The translations under genes were made by a program, and so were the position numbers. Source: Pectinophora gossypiella (lineage: Eukaryota > Arthropoda > Insecta > Lepidoptera > Gelechiidae). From it: a DNA stretch of 64,000 nucleotides. Below the pieces are notes generated by a model, which had not been told where the DNA came from, made no database searches, and was given only the letters and a program-made list of their open reading frames with translations. Positions 1-12,260 of this stretch are shown in pieces (the stretch's first letter is position 1; every line of letters begins with the position of its first letter). The stretch covers positions 10,788,001-10,852,000 of the forward strand of contig NC_065406.1 of assembly GCF_024362695.1 (NCBI RefSeq). The letters run 5' to 3'.

Positions 1-1029
1 CAGAACGTCATAAGACAAGAATACTTATGTGCGAACAACTTGCATTCAATTGTCACCATTTGCTCAATGCTCAACTATTTATAGCCTTAAAAAAACTTGA
101 TAATTCCAGCTGTGAGAACTGATAGCCAGTTCGATCTGAGCCTAGTTGTAACAAGAGCTTCAATTAAGAGTAATTTAAAAAACCTATATTAATCAAACAA
201 GATCTGCGTTATTCTACGGCTCAGAATGCATTTAAAGTTGACGTATTGATTACCGTCATGTTCGGTTCACGCATTGTGAGAAATCCCTCTAATAGACGAA
301 CCTTTAAACGGATCTGTTAGCGATCGGCATGCTTGTAGGAAACCACTATCACCTTGGAGTAGGGTGAAAAGGGTATGCATAGATAGATATAGATAAAAGC
401 CTGATAGAGTAGACGAAGGAAGGCCTTTGCCTAACAGTGGCACGTCTTCAATGTTTATGAAATAAGGAGCCGTCTAGAAATACATTAATTACCGAAAATA
501 GTAACAAAACATCGGAATAATCCCAATAACGGGGACAAGGTTGTAGCTCACTAAATCTAATAAACCGGTCGACCCTACCACTTTATAAGGAACCTTACAT
601 ACCATACAAACTATATTCAAACTTGTTTCTTCCGGCATTTCGTCATATGTTGGTATTTCGTAACTATTGTGAAAAAAATAAAAGGATTTGAAATAAAAAT
701 AGGCACGCGTGAGAGACAACGATTCAACTTATTCATTCATAACTGAGTGAAACCATGACTAACTAACCAGAAAAAGTTACACGCGTCAACACGCACAGTA
801 GGTAGGTATGGGTTGCTTTCTCTTCCGTGCTCCTCGTTGTTTCCATCAAATTAATATCTTTAACCGCAATTTATGATAGCAAAATTCTATATACCTAAGA
901 GCTAGGTTGGTTAACTGTCCGTAGTGTTACGAGTCATGAATGCAATTCCCGCCATGGACAATAACATTTATGTGATCAGCATTATTATTTGCCGTTTGTT
1001 GCAATGTATATCTACTTATGTTGGTTTTG

Positions 1030-1132
1030 GTTATATTGACTTGCAACAGTGTCGAAATATCGGGAGTCTCATATACCTGATTTAAACGCGGTAAGAACCC
1101 GTTATTATGTGTTTTAATTATATTGAACAGAT
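1030..1132. repeat. Interspersed repeat, relative of 18355-18454
   Basis: The stretch GAGTCTCATATACCTGATT and the following AACGCGGTAAGAACCCG and TGTGTTTTAATTAT match the palindrome at 18.4 kb. Only one arm is present here. Confidence 0.7.
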
Positions 1133-1583
1133 CTAATAAAATGATCATTTATCACAAACAAATACATACATAGGCCGCCTATTGTGCTTATGTTTTTATT
1201 AGTATGTCTATGTCCTCTGTATATGTCGTTTTGCAATAAAGTATTATTGAGTGATTGATTGATTTTTTCTTTGGCAATTGGTATAACATAAAACGTATAA
1301 TGTGTAAGGCCACTAACGTTTGAACCTCTCAGTGACGTCACCCGCTGCCAACCACACGACTCCAAAATGCGACATCACATTGCCACGTCAAATTAAGCTG
1401 TCTCCATATGTACTGAATAACAGCATTTCATCTGTCTCTATTGCTGCGATGGACAGGTAAATATGGATCGTTTTTTTTTTCAGGAATTCAAATTATCGCA
1501 TGTAGAACAAAAATGAGGAATTAAAACTAGAAGTTCAAATGTAGGCGTGAACACTGTTGAGTGTTCCTAAACTTTGAAAGTTC

Positions 1584-1968
1584 ATTGGTGCTAATTCCTG
1601 TAAATACCATCTAATTTAATTTTAAGTTATATCTGTCATTTTCTTATCCACCGAGAAAGAAAGGGACGGGTAATCGACAAGCATAAAATTTATGGAACAC
1701 ACGTCAATTTTAAGCACAAATCTAAAACAGCCGTCTAAAAATTTTACACCAGTCAATAACCCGACACAGTTAAGTAGACAGCACGTCAAACGGATTGCAT
1801 ACCAGCGACGTAACTTTTTGATTCGCCCGGGTTATTCATTCATTTACTCATTCTTACTAAAATTAAGAGCTGTGAATCATCCGTCCCTTTCCTTTTTGAC
1901 GGATATGAAAATGACGGATATAACTTAAAATAAAATTAGGCGGTGTCTGCGGGAATCGGGGCCACTGT
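1584..1968. repeat. Foldback (MITE-like) element, about 385 bp
   Basis: Left end TTTTAAGTTATATCTGTCAT and right end ATGACGGATATAACTTAAAA are inverted copies inside imperfect arms of about 85 bp. The left arm begins GGTGCTAATTCCTGTAAAT; the right arm ends GGAATCGGGGCCACTGT. A solo right end lies at 22034-22102. Confidence 0.7.
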
Positions 1969-2647
1969 CCAGCTAAATTCGTGATAAACAAATAATGGAG
2001 CAACGTGGAATGTAAGATATAGAAGGATCAGTTACGAAAAAGAAAAGCCATCAATTGGAAAAAGGCAGTTTTGATGAAAATAAGTTTTCTTCTTTCCAAT
2101 CTTTAGGGAATAAATATAACACTATAATTTTGCAGTTAACCGCTGCGCATAGTGTAAAATATAACCAAAACAATATGCTTGTTTACTCAAATAGTATGGG
2201 GAACTGACGAAATTTAAGAACACTCAACAGTAGCGACACCTGATGGGAGAAATAGGCAGTCTTTATTAGTGAATGATGTGACTTTGAGAGACTAATCATG
2301 TCATGAATATGTTAGCTAATCCCACTGTGAAATAGGCTCTTTTGATATTAAAGTTCTGGTACATTTGTGTAGAAAACACTGAACTAGAAAACAAAGTCTA
2401 GCTTTTGATACTTTATACCACAGCCACATATGTTACTCGTTATAGTTATAAGCAAGGTAGAAAAAACCTATTATACATTCAAGCATTATCGGATTAAGAT
2501 TCAACAAATCTGATGATGTCATTTTATTTACGTATTGCAATGGATGATAATCAAGGCCAAGCTTGAAAGTCACAGGACGTATGTTATATAGGCCTTTATT
2601 AGGATTACATAAAGCAACTACTGTACCTACTCAAGTATATTCAAGTT

Positions 2648-2790
2648 TGATGATGATGATGTGATCCAGCCGATTTCGGCTACGGCGACTGCTTCAACTC
2701 CGACGTTCATGTGCTCGCATGTGGCTTATATAGCCAATTTTATTGGAAAAGATCCTCACACATAGCGGGCATGTGAGCACACCATTTAAA
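2648..2790. repeat. Interspersed repeat with (GAT)n end
   Basis: Begins GATGATGATGATG then CCAGCCGATTTCGGCTACGG; similar to GTCGATTTCGACTACAGCGA at 19550. Looks like the 3' part of a short element. Confidence 0.5.
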
Positions 2791-5700
2791 ATATGTATAA
2801 TGTATGCTATGTGTATTTAAGTGTAAAGGTAACAAAGCGAATGCAAGGAAAGTTCACTACGGTAACATTGTGCAATATTGTTGTAGCGGACGTGCGCTGC
2901 GCAGGCGCCGATACAATAAGTTAATTTGCCCTCAGGCACGTCCCGTCCCCTGGGCGCTATTGACACAAAACGATCACGGTGAAGGACCTTGCGCAGGCTG
3001 CGAGCCTCTATTGAATCTTGTTTCATTTGAAATTCGATAAAAAGGAAAAAAAAATGTGGTGGCATGTGACTGGTTTTTCATTTCATCATTTTCAAAGCTA
3101 TTTCTTAATATCTCATTCGGTGATTAATGTGTCCCACTCCCACACATTGATGTAATATGATAAATATTTCGCATTTTTGTCGTTATTTTACGTTCTACAG
3201 ATCCACGGCTACTATTTGATAAACCTATCAACCAAAGTATAATTACGATAACATAAACCGCGATGCAATGGAAATTTCTTAAGATTATTATCTTTTTATT
3301 AATTATCATTAATTAATTGGGGCATTGTGTCTTGATGCGTCTATTGTCGCCTCAAGGAGTGAAATCCGTGTTTGTCTCTATAAATATGTTTGTTGACAAC
3401 CACTAATGCATATAATCGTTAAGTAACGCTATCCACGATTAAATCAGTTACTTTACTGGATTGCTTACCTAGTTTTATCTCGGTCCGCAATGATAAATAC
3501 AGCAATATATTTTTATCAATTCACTATATATAATTTCACATTATGACAATGCGGAGTGTCAATATTCCGCAATAACTATATGGCGTTTTCACCAAGGAAC
3601 ATGAATAAATTCTCATAGTTCTTTATGTTTGTTTTCTCCTGACTCTATAATGATAATGAGACTCCGTGGTTAAGTTTCTCCTTGAATCAACATCTTTAAA
3701 GGTCCTCCCACACCGGTATGTTTCCCACACTTATAAGGTTGTGGTGTACACCAGTGGTAATCAGTTGGAGGTGCTCATTTAGTTTATAAATGTTTTAAAT
3801 AGTTGATAGACACTCATGGTAACTTGTTAACTGTTACAAACAGTAATCTACGGGTTTATAATTTTTTTTAATCATTCAGAAAATCATCAGTCAAAAACAG
3901 TTCAGTTTGAAATGTTTAAGTTATGAAGCAATTATTCACACTACTTTGCTTTTAGTTTACATTGTAGAGATACAATGTAGCATCGGAAACCTCTTGCATA
4001 ATGTTACAGATTATTAATTTTCTATTCACGTATATTTCAGAATATATAACGTGTAACGTATAAATGGAAGGCCGCCCGTATTCAGTCTGTTTGCGTACAA
4101 GCAAGCAAATTAAGAATGTCATGATGTAGAAAAAAAGTGGAAATATATCAGCATTCTTTTTTTAATGGCAGCCGGATTTGGAGCTGCGAGAAACACGTCG
4201 CAAGTGACATTAAGTAGATGCCAATCTCGAAGTGTTTAGTATTTTGAACGGTATTTTGAGAGAATTTATATTAAAATTCGACATAAGCCCCGATCGCGAA
4301 TTGAAGTAGAGTATTTTTCTTTTTGTTTCTAAAACGATTCCGATTATCTACAGCATGGCAATCATACTTTTAATGGACTTTCGATTGTTCCATTCCGTTC
4401 CGCTTAACCATAACACATGAGACGTCATTACACGCTTTACAAAGCTTTACTAACGAAGCGTACTTGCATATCTTAATAAGAAATGGCAGCTTAATCCGTG
4501 TTTACCTACGATTAATTTCGCGGAGTAATGGATTACAGTCCAGCGAGCGGGTTACATAAGTGGAAGCAAATATTACGCAACGACAATGGCGGGCTGTGGA
4601 TGATTACGGCCCCTGGACCATTGTTCGAGCCCATTGTTGATGTTCATGTTACATGTCACTCAACACTATACTTTTTGCCATCATTCAATGCCTACGTCGA
4701 GTTACGAGCGTGCAGGGTTTCAGGTGCAGAGGACTTGACCCTTTGAAGGGCATTTGTTTAATACCAGCGGCTGCAATGCAATAAAACAGAACAAGTCGCG
4801 TTTCATAAAACCTATCTGCCTTTAGTCCAACATTTATAGTATAATCACATGCACAGTTCCCTGTAACCCTATACACTTATATGCACAATTCTAAACATAG
4901 AATCCGCTTAAAACCTATTTACAAGTGTAACTATCTCGATCAAGACACAATTGATTCTAACAGTGCAAACATCTAAATTCTAGTCTTAATTGAAAGGATC
5001 TTGGGCCAACAAGCGTCGCTCAACAAGTCAGGGCAGCATTCACAGACATGGCTACACTACAGGTATCAGCTTCACTGAAAGATATAACACAGTTGACAGT
5101 CTAAAGGAGTGCTTCCTAGTCGCTAAGGTGCATTACACTCGCGATACATCTAGTAAGGCCGGACACGAGGTGGACGGGGCACTATTCACTAATATTGTTA
5201 TTGATCGCCGACTCATTGGTAAATTAACCTTTTAAACGATTTAAGATTTGTCGTGTATAGTATCACGTACGCACGTTGTTAACGGACATCGGAAATACCA
5301 ATGTCAGTAAAGTGGATGTTTACAAATGAATCGACAACAAACATTTTAGCTATCTCGTAAAGTTTGTCAAATACAAGTAATATTATTGTATTGCATCGTG
5401 AGAATGGCTGGTAATAAACCGTTCCCTTCTACGAGCCTGCTAAGTATTTGATATTTCCTGTAAACAAACTTGCAATCAAATCTGGATACTTTGATCTTGC
5501 TATTGGCGATCAAATGATATTATAGGATTCTGAACGTATACAATGGTTTATAACGTGCAATTTATGGCTATTATATACTCCGATTCAGTTATCATACAGT
5601 TTTATTGCGGCCCAATTTTAAGCCAAAAAATGAATTCATAAAAAGATTATCACGTCATTTATAAAGCGATATGCATAATATACAAACGGACTTTGAGACA

Positions 5701-5890
5701 AAAATAATAATTTTCGGCATCATCTTTTTCATCATCATCTCTCTAGAATTATCCCGTTTTCACAGGTGCGGTTTTTTTTTACAGATGCAACTTATATGAT
5801 TAGGGACTTATGATTTTGTAGTGACCGTTCCCATTTTTGGATGTCTAGTCCACCTCGTGCCTAGGCTCTAGCCCGCGAGCGTGTAAGTAC

Positions 5891-5983
5891 CTCCGGGCGC
5901 GGGTCCTCGCCCAGCGAGTCACCAAGCGCCTCCGCCTGGCTCTTCATAATCGAGTATATTTTCACGTACGGCGCCTTCAGGAG
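5891..5983 (-). CDS. Oxr1: OXR1 exon 21 (last one visible)
   Basis: 93 nt, phase 0-0. Encodes LLKAPYVKIYSIMKSQAEAL then GDSLGEDPRPE. Open frame, about 60% GC against roughly 35% in the flanks, donor GTACTT, and phase-compatible with exon 20. The acceptor GGGTGTAG has a weak pyrimidine tract, so the 5' edge is less certain than the donor side. TLDc should follow to the left of the window. Confidence 0.68.
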
Positions 5984-7592
5984 CTACACCCAATCGTACA
6001 CGTCAGTCACCATAACATTACACTTTACAGAGAATACTCTAAAAGAGAAAAGATACAAACACTGCCCTTTGCACTGTTATTAGTATTTTTAGTTTACGAA
6101 TAAAAAAACGAACTTGGTGAATTAATCGTACCATCTAAATTACCTAGTTCGTATGTAATTTTATAACCTAGGCTGGCAACAGGAGTTATGTTTAACTATT
6201 TAATAAAAAAATATAATTTGTTTAATGTAGTGACGCCAGCCAATGTACATGTGATGATCTTACATCGTAAATTGCAAACTAAATACGTCACATTTTCTAT
6301 GAGGGCATCTTTAATAGGTATTGTAAACAAGAGTATTTTCTGTTCACCTATTGCTATTACGAGTACATAATCAAAACAACTGGAATAATATTGTGTGATT
6401 TGCTTTGTGTAGGTTTATAATTGAACGCCAGGACATTGATTGAGATTGATTTAATATTCCTATAGGAAATTATCTGGGCACTATAATAGGAAAATTGCTA
6501 TGATGATTTTCCTTATTTGACTTGAGTAGATTGTATCTCGTACAAACTGCAATTTGTTTACGATGAAATACATTGTTTACTGAACACGAAAGCTGAGGCT
6601 ATATTAATTTGCAAGGCGATCAACTATCAATCTCAAGTCAATATCGATAGCGTTCCTGTCGTAATACTGTTCTACATAACGTCGCCTTACTGACAAAACT
6701 ACGTAAACGCTTTTTAGCAAAAAACTTTCAGCTGTGATTTTCGTCAATAAAACCTCTATTTTTTTCAAATAATTTAATTCTGGATAAAAATTGACACCAA
6801 AAGTTTTTACCTGGATTGAAATTAGCTTGTCTATACCGAGGTTTTGTTAAGAAAGTCCCATTAGAATATAATTTTTCAAAAAGACGCTTACGTGGTTTTT
6901 GGTATAAAGCAACGATATAAAGATAATCCTGTATTTATTTACAATGTGTAGATTGTGTTGTTGTTCAACTTTATCTTAATAATGTTGCGATAAGTTCGTT
7001 TTCACCAACAATGCAGATGCACCAAATCGTTATCGTACATTGTGACAATAATGCGTCACTTCTTCGTCAACAAGACATTAACACTGGTATTACCCCAGTA
7101 GGGTACGTCTGTATCTCTTGAGTCTCCCATATCTTTCAAGTAGCCAGCTGTTATTAGGAGATCAAACATCTCCGTTGTAATGCACCGATAAGGAGAGTAT
7201 AATTGTTTTGTTGATGTCGCCGAGGCGTGCTAATGCCAACACGTCATCACATTGACGGCGGATCAACACATGCGCAAAAATTGATACCAGTTTTATTTAT
7301 TAATTCACTGCGGAAACAATTAGCCGATTGCCATTTTAAAGTATGACAAGTTTTAGTAAATCCGCTGTCAATTTAAATGAAACCTTGACTTAATGCAATA
7401 AAAACAGTGCAACCATAGAAGAGTTGAAAACATTCATGTTCAATGTGTACTGTAATGTGGGATGTGAGATGCTGTCGTCAAAAAACGTGTGTTAGAAAGC
7501 TGTTAACCACAAAACGAACGTGTCCTTAAGAAAGAGTTGGAAACATGTTAGAAAAGATTATTTTTGAAGTGAGTCTTATATGAATATCTTAC
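5984..7592 (-). other. Intron between exons 20 and 21
   Basis: AT-rich; no exon, RNA gene or clear repeat seen. Confidence 0.6.
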
Positions 7593-7646
7593 CTCCCATG
7601 ACTCCCGGGTGATATCTGACACGTCGCCCGTACTGCCGGTGCGTTC
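7593..7646 (-). CDS. Oxr1: OXR1 exon 20: 54-nt micro-exon DITRESWE
   Basis: Acceptor TGTTGCAG, donor GTAAGA, phase 0-0. Encodes ERTGSTGDVSDITRESWE. The L/I-T-R-E-S-W-E motif is found just N-terminal of TLDc in insect OXR1 proteins. GC-rich within an AT-rich intron; being 54 nt it can be skipped in frame. Confidence 0.88.
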
Positions 7647-8257
7647 CTGCAACACGTCCCTCGTTAAAACAATCAGAGTGGACAAAGTCTAGCACACACT
7701 GTGGGAACATTTGCAGTCGCAGACAAACAGAACGTTTCTAAGAATGGCTGTTATAAGTGGCACTGTAATTAGACCTCTGTTGCTATTCCATATAGAGCAC
7801 AATTCAGTTGACAATTGCTACAAGTTCGGAGGACGCGATGTTGGTTTGAACGCGCGCTGTGTTCTAGGCTTTAGGAGCCATTAATTAACATGTGAGAGAA
7901 TACTCTCATAAATAACGTCAACATGAGCCTGTTATCTTGATGACTGATGATGGCAAACGAGATACGCATCTGTGTGTAGGACTGCCGCAAGTAGCAATCA
8001 TCCAACTAGGATGACAATAAAATACAATTCACGCTGATAACAGATATAACATAGTACACGGCAAAGCATTTAGTTTGACGCATATACATCTCAATAGCGT
8101 CGCGTGGGAATACTCATTTACCAAGATTTTCAATCGTAGTTAAAAGGTAGAGTGCAGAGTTTCAATTATGCACTAAGTCCTGAATGTCTAGTGTTGATGT
8201 GAATGTAAACTAACAGATATACAATTGTAGTTTACTCAACTATTATATAAATCAACA
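7647..8257 (-). other. Intron 19-20, proximal part
   Basis: Nothing recognisable; moderate AT content and no splice-bounded open frame. Confidence 0.55.
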
Positions 8258-8400
8258 TACATACATACATACATAAACTCACGCCCGTAATCCCTAATGG
8301 GGTGGGCAGAGCCACAAGTAATCAAAGACAACTTGCAGCCACTGTTGATACGAAGTCCAAAGATGGATATGATGAACCTTATATAAATCAAGTAAGGTAT
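8258..8400 (-). repeat. LINE-derived 3' fragment with (ACAT)n tail
   Basis: An ACAT microsatellite followed by ACTCACGCCCGTAATCCC and GGGGTGGGCAGAGCCAC, then CAACTTGCAGCCACT. The same pieces recur at 10004-10090, 19695-19795 and 62560-62620, in each case as tails of old insertions. Confidence 0.6.
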
Positions 8401-8639
8401 TAATATTTTTATTTCCAAATAATTTAAACCTAGAACAAAACTTTTACATAATAATAATTGTAATACCTTCCTAAGTCAACTTCTGCCTGACCGTGCATAC
8501 AAAAGTACAAATCAAAGATAATTAAAATCAAATACAAAGTACCTCTACGTAATGATTTATTTACTCGGATAACTTTATCCTGCTACTATATCGCTGGGCG
8601 CCTAGCTTTATTTGTGTTTGTTATGTTTGGAAGTGATTG

Positions 8640-8872
8640 CATATCTTACCATGCAATGGTCTTGTAAACCTTGAAAATAGCTTTCAAACCATCACCTATG
8701 TAAATGGGGCTTAAAGGAGTCACCATACTGTGAATGTGGTCACCCGGACCAAACCATATCTCACATAGTGAACGAGTGCCCTCTGCACCGGTTCCCAGGT
8801 GGTATAGCCGAACTGCATTGTGTGACGGATGCAGCAGAGACTTGGTTAGGGGAGCTTAAGCTGGATATTTGA
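8640..8872 (+). mobile_element. LINE ORF2 C-terminal fragment, degraded
   Basis: Plus-strand frame reads WGLKESPYCECGHPDQTISH, IVNECPLHRFPGGIAELHCV, TDAAETWLGELKLDI, stop. The C-x-C-x(8)-H-x(4)-C spacing is typical of the C-terminal end of jockey/I-type LINE polymerases. Upstream frames are broken by stops, so it is a dead 5'-truncated copy in the exon 19-20 intron. Confidence 0.8.
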
Positions 8873-9293
8873 TCCAAGCAGGATATTTGTCTGCCATACG
8901 CAATAATAATAAGCTTGACTAATTTTGAATAAAATTGAATCGATTTTGAGTTTTCTGTAGGGCTAATATGCGCAACGTGATAAAATTCTGTCACGGTCAT
9001 TTTATCGATTCTGACGATATATATATAATTATGTCGTTTTGTCGATTAGTGCTAATATCTGAACCTAAATATCACATGCAGGCAAATAAATGTAGGGAAA
9101 AAAACAAACTTCGATTTCGACAAAATTAATTGAAGTGCTCGATAATTTTATCACGTTGCGGACGTAATCGTTACATGAGAGCCATGTTAGAGACCTTTGG
9201 TGGCTAAATAATAACCCTGACACTAGGGTTGCTAAGGTTGGTCTTCCATCTCATTAGTTTATCCTATGGTATTTCGTCAAATTATGGTCTTAC

Positions 9294-9432
9294 CTTCTGT
9301 CCAGGTTTGGCCTCATCGTCGTCCCACTCGGTGTCGCTGTCGATCAGTTCGTAGCCCTGAGCTGATACGTCGCCCAGTGGTCCGTACCGGTCAGGGACCC
9401 AGTGGGTCAGGAACTTGTACAGGTCATCCACC
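9294..9432 (-). CDS. Oxr1: OXR1 exon 19: VDDLYKFL block
   Basis: 139 nt, 1 base in, phase 0 out; acceptor TCACGCAG, donor GTAAGA. Encodes VDDLYKFLTHWVPDRYGPLG, DVSAQGYELIDSDTEWDDDE, AKPGQK. Together with exon 18 it forms the R-V-D-x-L-Y-x-F-L motif that precedes TLDc in the family. Confidence 0.96.
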
Positions 9433-9815
9433 CTGCGTGAGACAAGTCAAGGTTAGATGGATGGAAACTTAGAAAGTAACCCTTAAACTTAACACATATT
9501 AACATATGATCATTCGGATAAAGAAAATTCTTGATACCCGAAAACAAAGGGCTTTGTTTTAGATAGGTGTTCTTAGTTTAAAGAAAAAATAGACAAATGT
9601 AAGTGAGCTACGGTATGGGCATTCTTACACGGATTTAAAAAATCCTTTTGTTCAGCCGAGAATCGAACCCTATCTCTTAACACAGCAGACTGATACAGGA
9701 AACATTTAACAAGTAAACAAATCAATTGGCAAAATGACAGATAAGTTTTGAAGTAGATATTACGATAAATCAATTGCATAGAAATTACAGAGATGCAGAA
9801 GCTCAAAGCACGCAC

Positions 9816-9978
9816 CTGTTTCTGGGCACCCCGAACCAGTACTCGGGCTTCATGCGCTTGCGGCCGTAGGACATGAGCGGCGTGGTGCGCGGCAGCGGGC
9901 GGCCGGCCGGCTTGCCCATGCGTAGCCGCAGGTACAGCGGCGGGTCGTCGCTCGGCCGCGCCGGCCGCGGTATTAACT
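9816..9978 (-). CDS. Oxr1: OXR1 exon 18: conserved pre-TLDc region
   Basis: 163 nt, 2 bases in and 2 out; acceptor CCCAACAG, donor GTGCGT. Encodes LIPRPARPSDDPPLYLRLRM, GKPAGRPLPRTTPLMSYGRK, RMKPEYWFGVPRN. This is among the most conserved parts of the family. Very GC-rich. A longer minus-strand ORF over 9573-9995 is a shadow in another frame. Confidence 0.96.
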
Positions 9979-9989
9979 CTGTTGGGGCG

Positions 9990-10095
9990 GTTCACAGATG
10001 TTTATTACGTAACATCACGCCAATTTCCCATTGGGGTAGGCAGAGACAACAGAATTCCACTTATTACGATCATTCTTATCAAAGATATCATGCAT
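9990..10095. repeat. Interspersed repeat fragment
   Basis: Contains AATTTCCCATTGGGGTAGGC and TGTTCGCCGGTTTA, shared with the LINE tail at 62.57-62.69 kb. It lies directly against the acceptor side of exon 18. Confidence 0.6.
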
Positions 10096-10454
10096 GTTCG
10101 CCGGTTTAGACAGTTGACTGTTTAATATAGAAAGGTAATAAGTAAGCTGTAGTGGAAAACTCTGATAGTGTTGTTCTAAGCCAACATCTGTCGTATTTTT
10201 ATATTACATAAAGTTGATTATGTCTTCCAACTGAAGAGGGCAGAACCTGATCACTTGATAGACACCCATTGTTCCAGAACCAACTGCCAGATCAGAGGTC
10301 TTCGCCAAGATGGACTTGCTTAAACTCTGTATAATCTTCCGTCAAGGACGACGCATCTCGATTTGCTTGGATTATATTCCTACGTTAGCGAGCGTAGCAA
10401 TAGGAACTTTTGCCTAAAAATCTTGGATATAAAATATTATAACGCAATACTGAC

Positions 10455-10576
10455 TGTCAAAGGAAGCGAAGAGATCAGGCATGTCGTCGACGGACACCAT
10501 GCTGCGGTAGTCGAGGCGCGGCTGCTGCGCCGACGGCTTACTCGGCGCGCGCCCGAATCCGCCCAGCGAGCTGCGT
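10455..10576 (-). CDS. Oxr1: OXR1 exon 17: RSSLGGF and MVSVDDMPDLF block
   Basis: 122 nt, 1 base in, 1 base out; donor GTCAGT. Encodes RSSLGGFGRAPSKPSAQQPR, LDYRSMVSVDDMPDLFASFD. The block MVSVDDMPDLFASFDKLIPR across the exon 17-18 junction is a hallmark of insect OXR1. Two acceptors six bases apart are possible: after GCGCAG (ending the exon at 10576, chosen because it gives RRSSL) or after ACGCAG (ending at 10570), differing by two residues. Confidence 0.93.
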
Positions 10577-11731
10577 CTGCGCATACCATATAGTTTAGCA
10601 CGGTTTATTAGTGGGAGTTGTTGGACTTGCAGCTCTCGAAGCGTTCTATTTTATTTTATAAATGCATAGTATGTCTAATTCAAAGTTTGCCAAAACTCAT
10701 TTCGAGCACATCCTATGTGAATTTTTTTTAAAGATTTTTGTTTTAACCGCATTTAACAGACACTCAAACAATGAAAACATACTCGGATTTCCTCTTTTGA
10801 ATTTTGAATTATTTCTTTTTATTTTTTCTTTTGAAGAAATTCGAGTATGTTTACACTGTCTTCGAGAGATGTTAGATTAGAGATAAATATTTCAAATGAA
10901 CATATTATTATAGTATGAGAACAATTTTAAATAAGTATAGAGAAAAAATAAAAAATTGCAGTGAAAAAAGAAATTGTAATAATAAAAATATATTCGATTA
11001 TTCTGCACCTGTGGAAAAACATCAATAGCCATATTTATAGTGTAATAAATATTTCCAATTAACAGATTAACAACAATTATATAAAAATCGGCTTAGCGTA
11101 TTAAAGCTAAACATGCTTAGAACTGTTCATAATTGGTTTTACATAGACAGGGTGCCAATAAGGTAAATGGTAGTGGGATGGGTGACCATGATCATAGGAC
11201 AAACATTTGTATGAAATCTCTCCTATAGAATGAAATGACATGAATCTCTCTATGAAGAATTCTACCTCATGATGATTGCTATCCTAACACATATACAACA
11301 TGCCATTCAGCACAATTAGAGGAACGAAAAAATTAGTTTTTGACGAATATGTACTAACGGTCACTTGACAAAGGAATTGAAGAAATAACAAACACCGGTG
11401 GAGATGCCTAGAGAAGTGGTTACAACAGGAGGCTAAACAGGTCTGCCGCGGCGACGCACACCTGACGGCTAGTAATTTGACTAACTCAAAAACAATTTTA
11501 CAAAATTAAAAAAAAAACGTTCTAAGTTTAAAATGCAAAATTCTATCGAATAATACTTTGTCAAGCAGTTCTATTTTTAAAATAGACGAGCCTCTTTCTC
11601 CCTGGCTGTTATTTAACCAGTCAAAGTACTAGCGTGTCATATTACAATATTGGTGTCGTCGACGCGGCTCGGGGCCGGCAAGGCACACATAGGTCGGCAC
11701 ATCGAGTCAGCAGCGGCGTGCGCGCACGTAC

Positions 11732-11821
11732 CCCGACGAAAACGCGTCGTGCGGCGTCTCCTCCGAGGGCGTCTTACTCAGGAACAAACCAGTGCCCAAC
11801 TCCACTAGGTTCATTGGAGAA
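11732..11821 (-). CDS. Oxr1: OXR1 exon 16: 90-nt phase-neutral cassette
   Basis: Acceptor TACCTAG, donor GTACGT. One base in and two bases out, which exactly matches exon 15 (AG out) and exon 17 (one base in). Encodes SPMNLVELGTGLFLSKTPSE then ETPHDAFSS. GC-rich in its 5'-most codons on the plus strand side, unlike the surrounding intron. Because it is 90 nt and phase-neutral, inclusion or skipping keeps the frame. A shorter 45-nt form using the internal CTGAG acceptor would also keep phase. Not in any long ORF; identified by phase and composition. Confidence 0.72.
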
Positions 11822-12260
11822 CTAGGTACCAATCAATGGCGACAATCCGGTTAGCATCCAGGTAGCAAAGGAAAAATTCGAGCCCAATATTAATTTTATT
11901 CTAGCATGTGGATATGTGTGCGTTAGTGTTAGTGAACGTTGTTAGGTTGGTGACTTAGTGAGCGAGCGATGTGCTCGGTAGTCTGAGCCGCGCAACGTCA
12001 GCCACTACTGTCACAATGTAGCCAGTGCGTATGTACTGAGGATGCAGTCCAAGAATACTTGCTCGTCCGGGACTAGTTACCAATATAATTTACGTTCATT
12101 TTCTTTTTCAAATAAATTAGGCCAAATTCTATTCAATTTACATAAAATCAATTACGGATCAATGTTTTTTTTTTTTAAATTCATTTTTGATATAATTTAG
12201 TATAAAAAGCAACGTTTCTTGGACCAGATGGAACATTTCCTTTATACAAGCAAGACATAC

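Larger units (their letters stand above)
1..5890. other. Non-coding stretch, presumed next Oxr1 intron, with repeats
   Basis: No exon with convincing GC rise and splice sites was found, and no TLDc-like sequence in any frame. It holds a repeat fragment (1030-1132), a foldback (1584-1968), another repeat (2648-2790) and an unexplained GC-rich pocket at 2885-3010. The segments 4530-4750 and 4990-5230 are somewhat GC-richer but have no domain similarity or splice structure. Confidence 0.6.

Noticed and set aside
1..5890. TLDc domain exons
   Set aside because: Searched both strands by eye for the conserved TLDc blocks (as known in OXR1); none found, so the domain is placed beyond the left edge.
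9573..9995. 140-aa minus-strand ORF
   Set aside because: It overlaps exon 18 in a different frame; the conserved GVPRNR/LYLRLRMGK reading with correct splice sites is the real one. The rest runs into intron.
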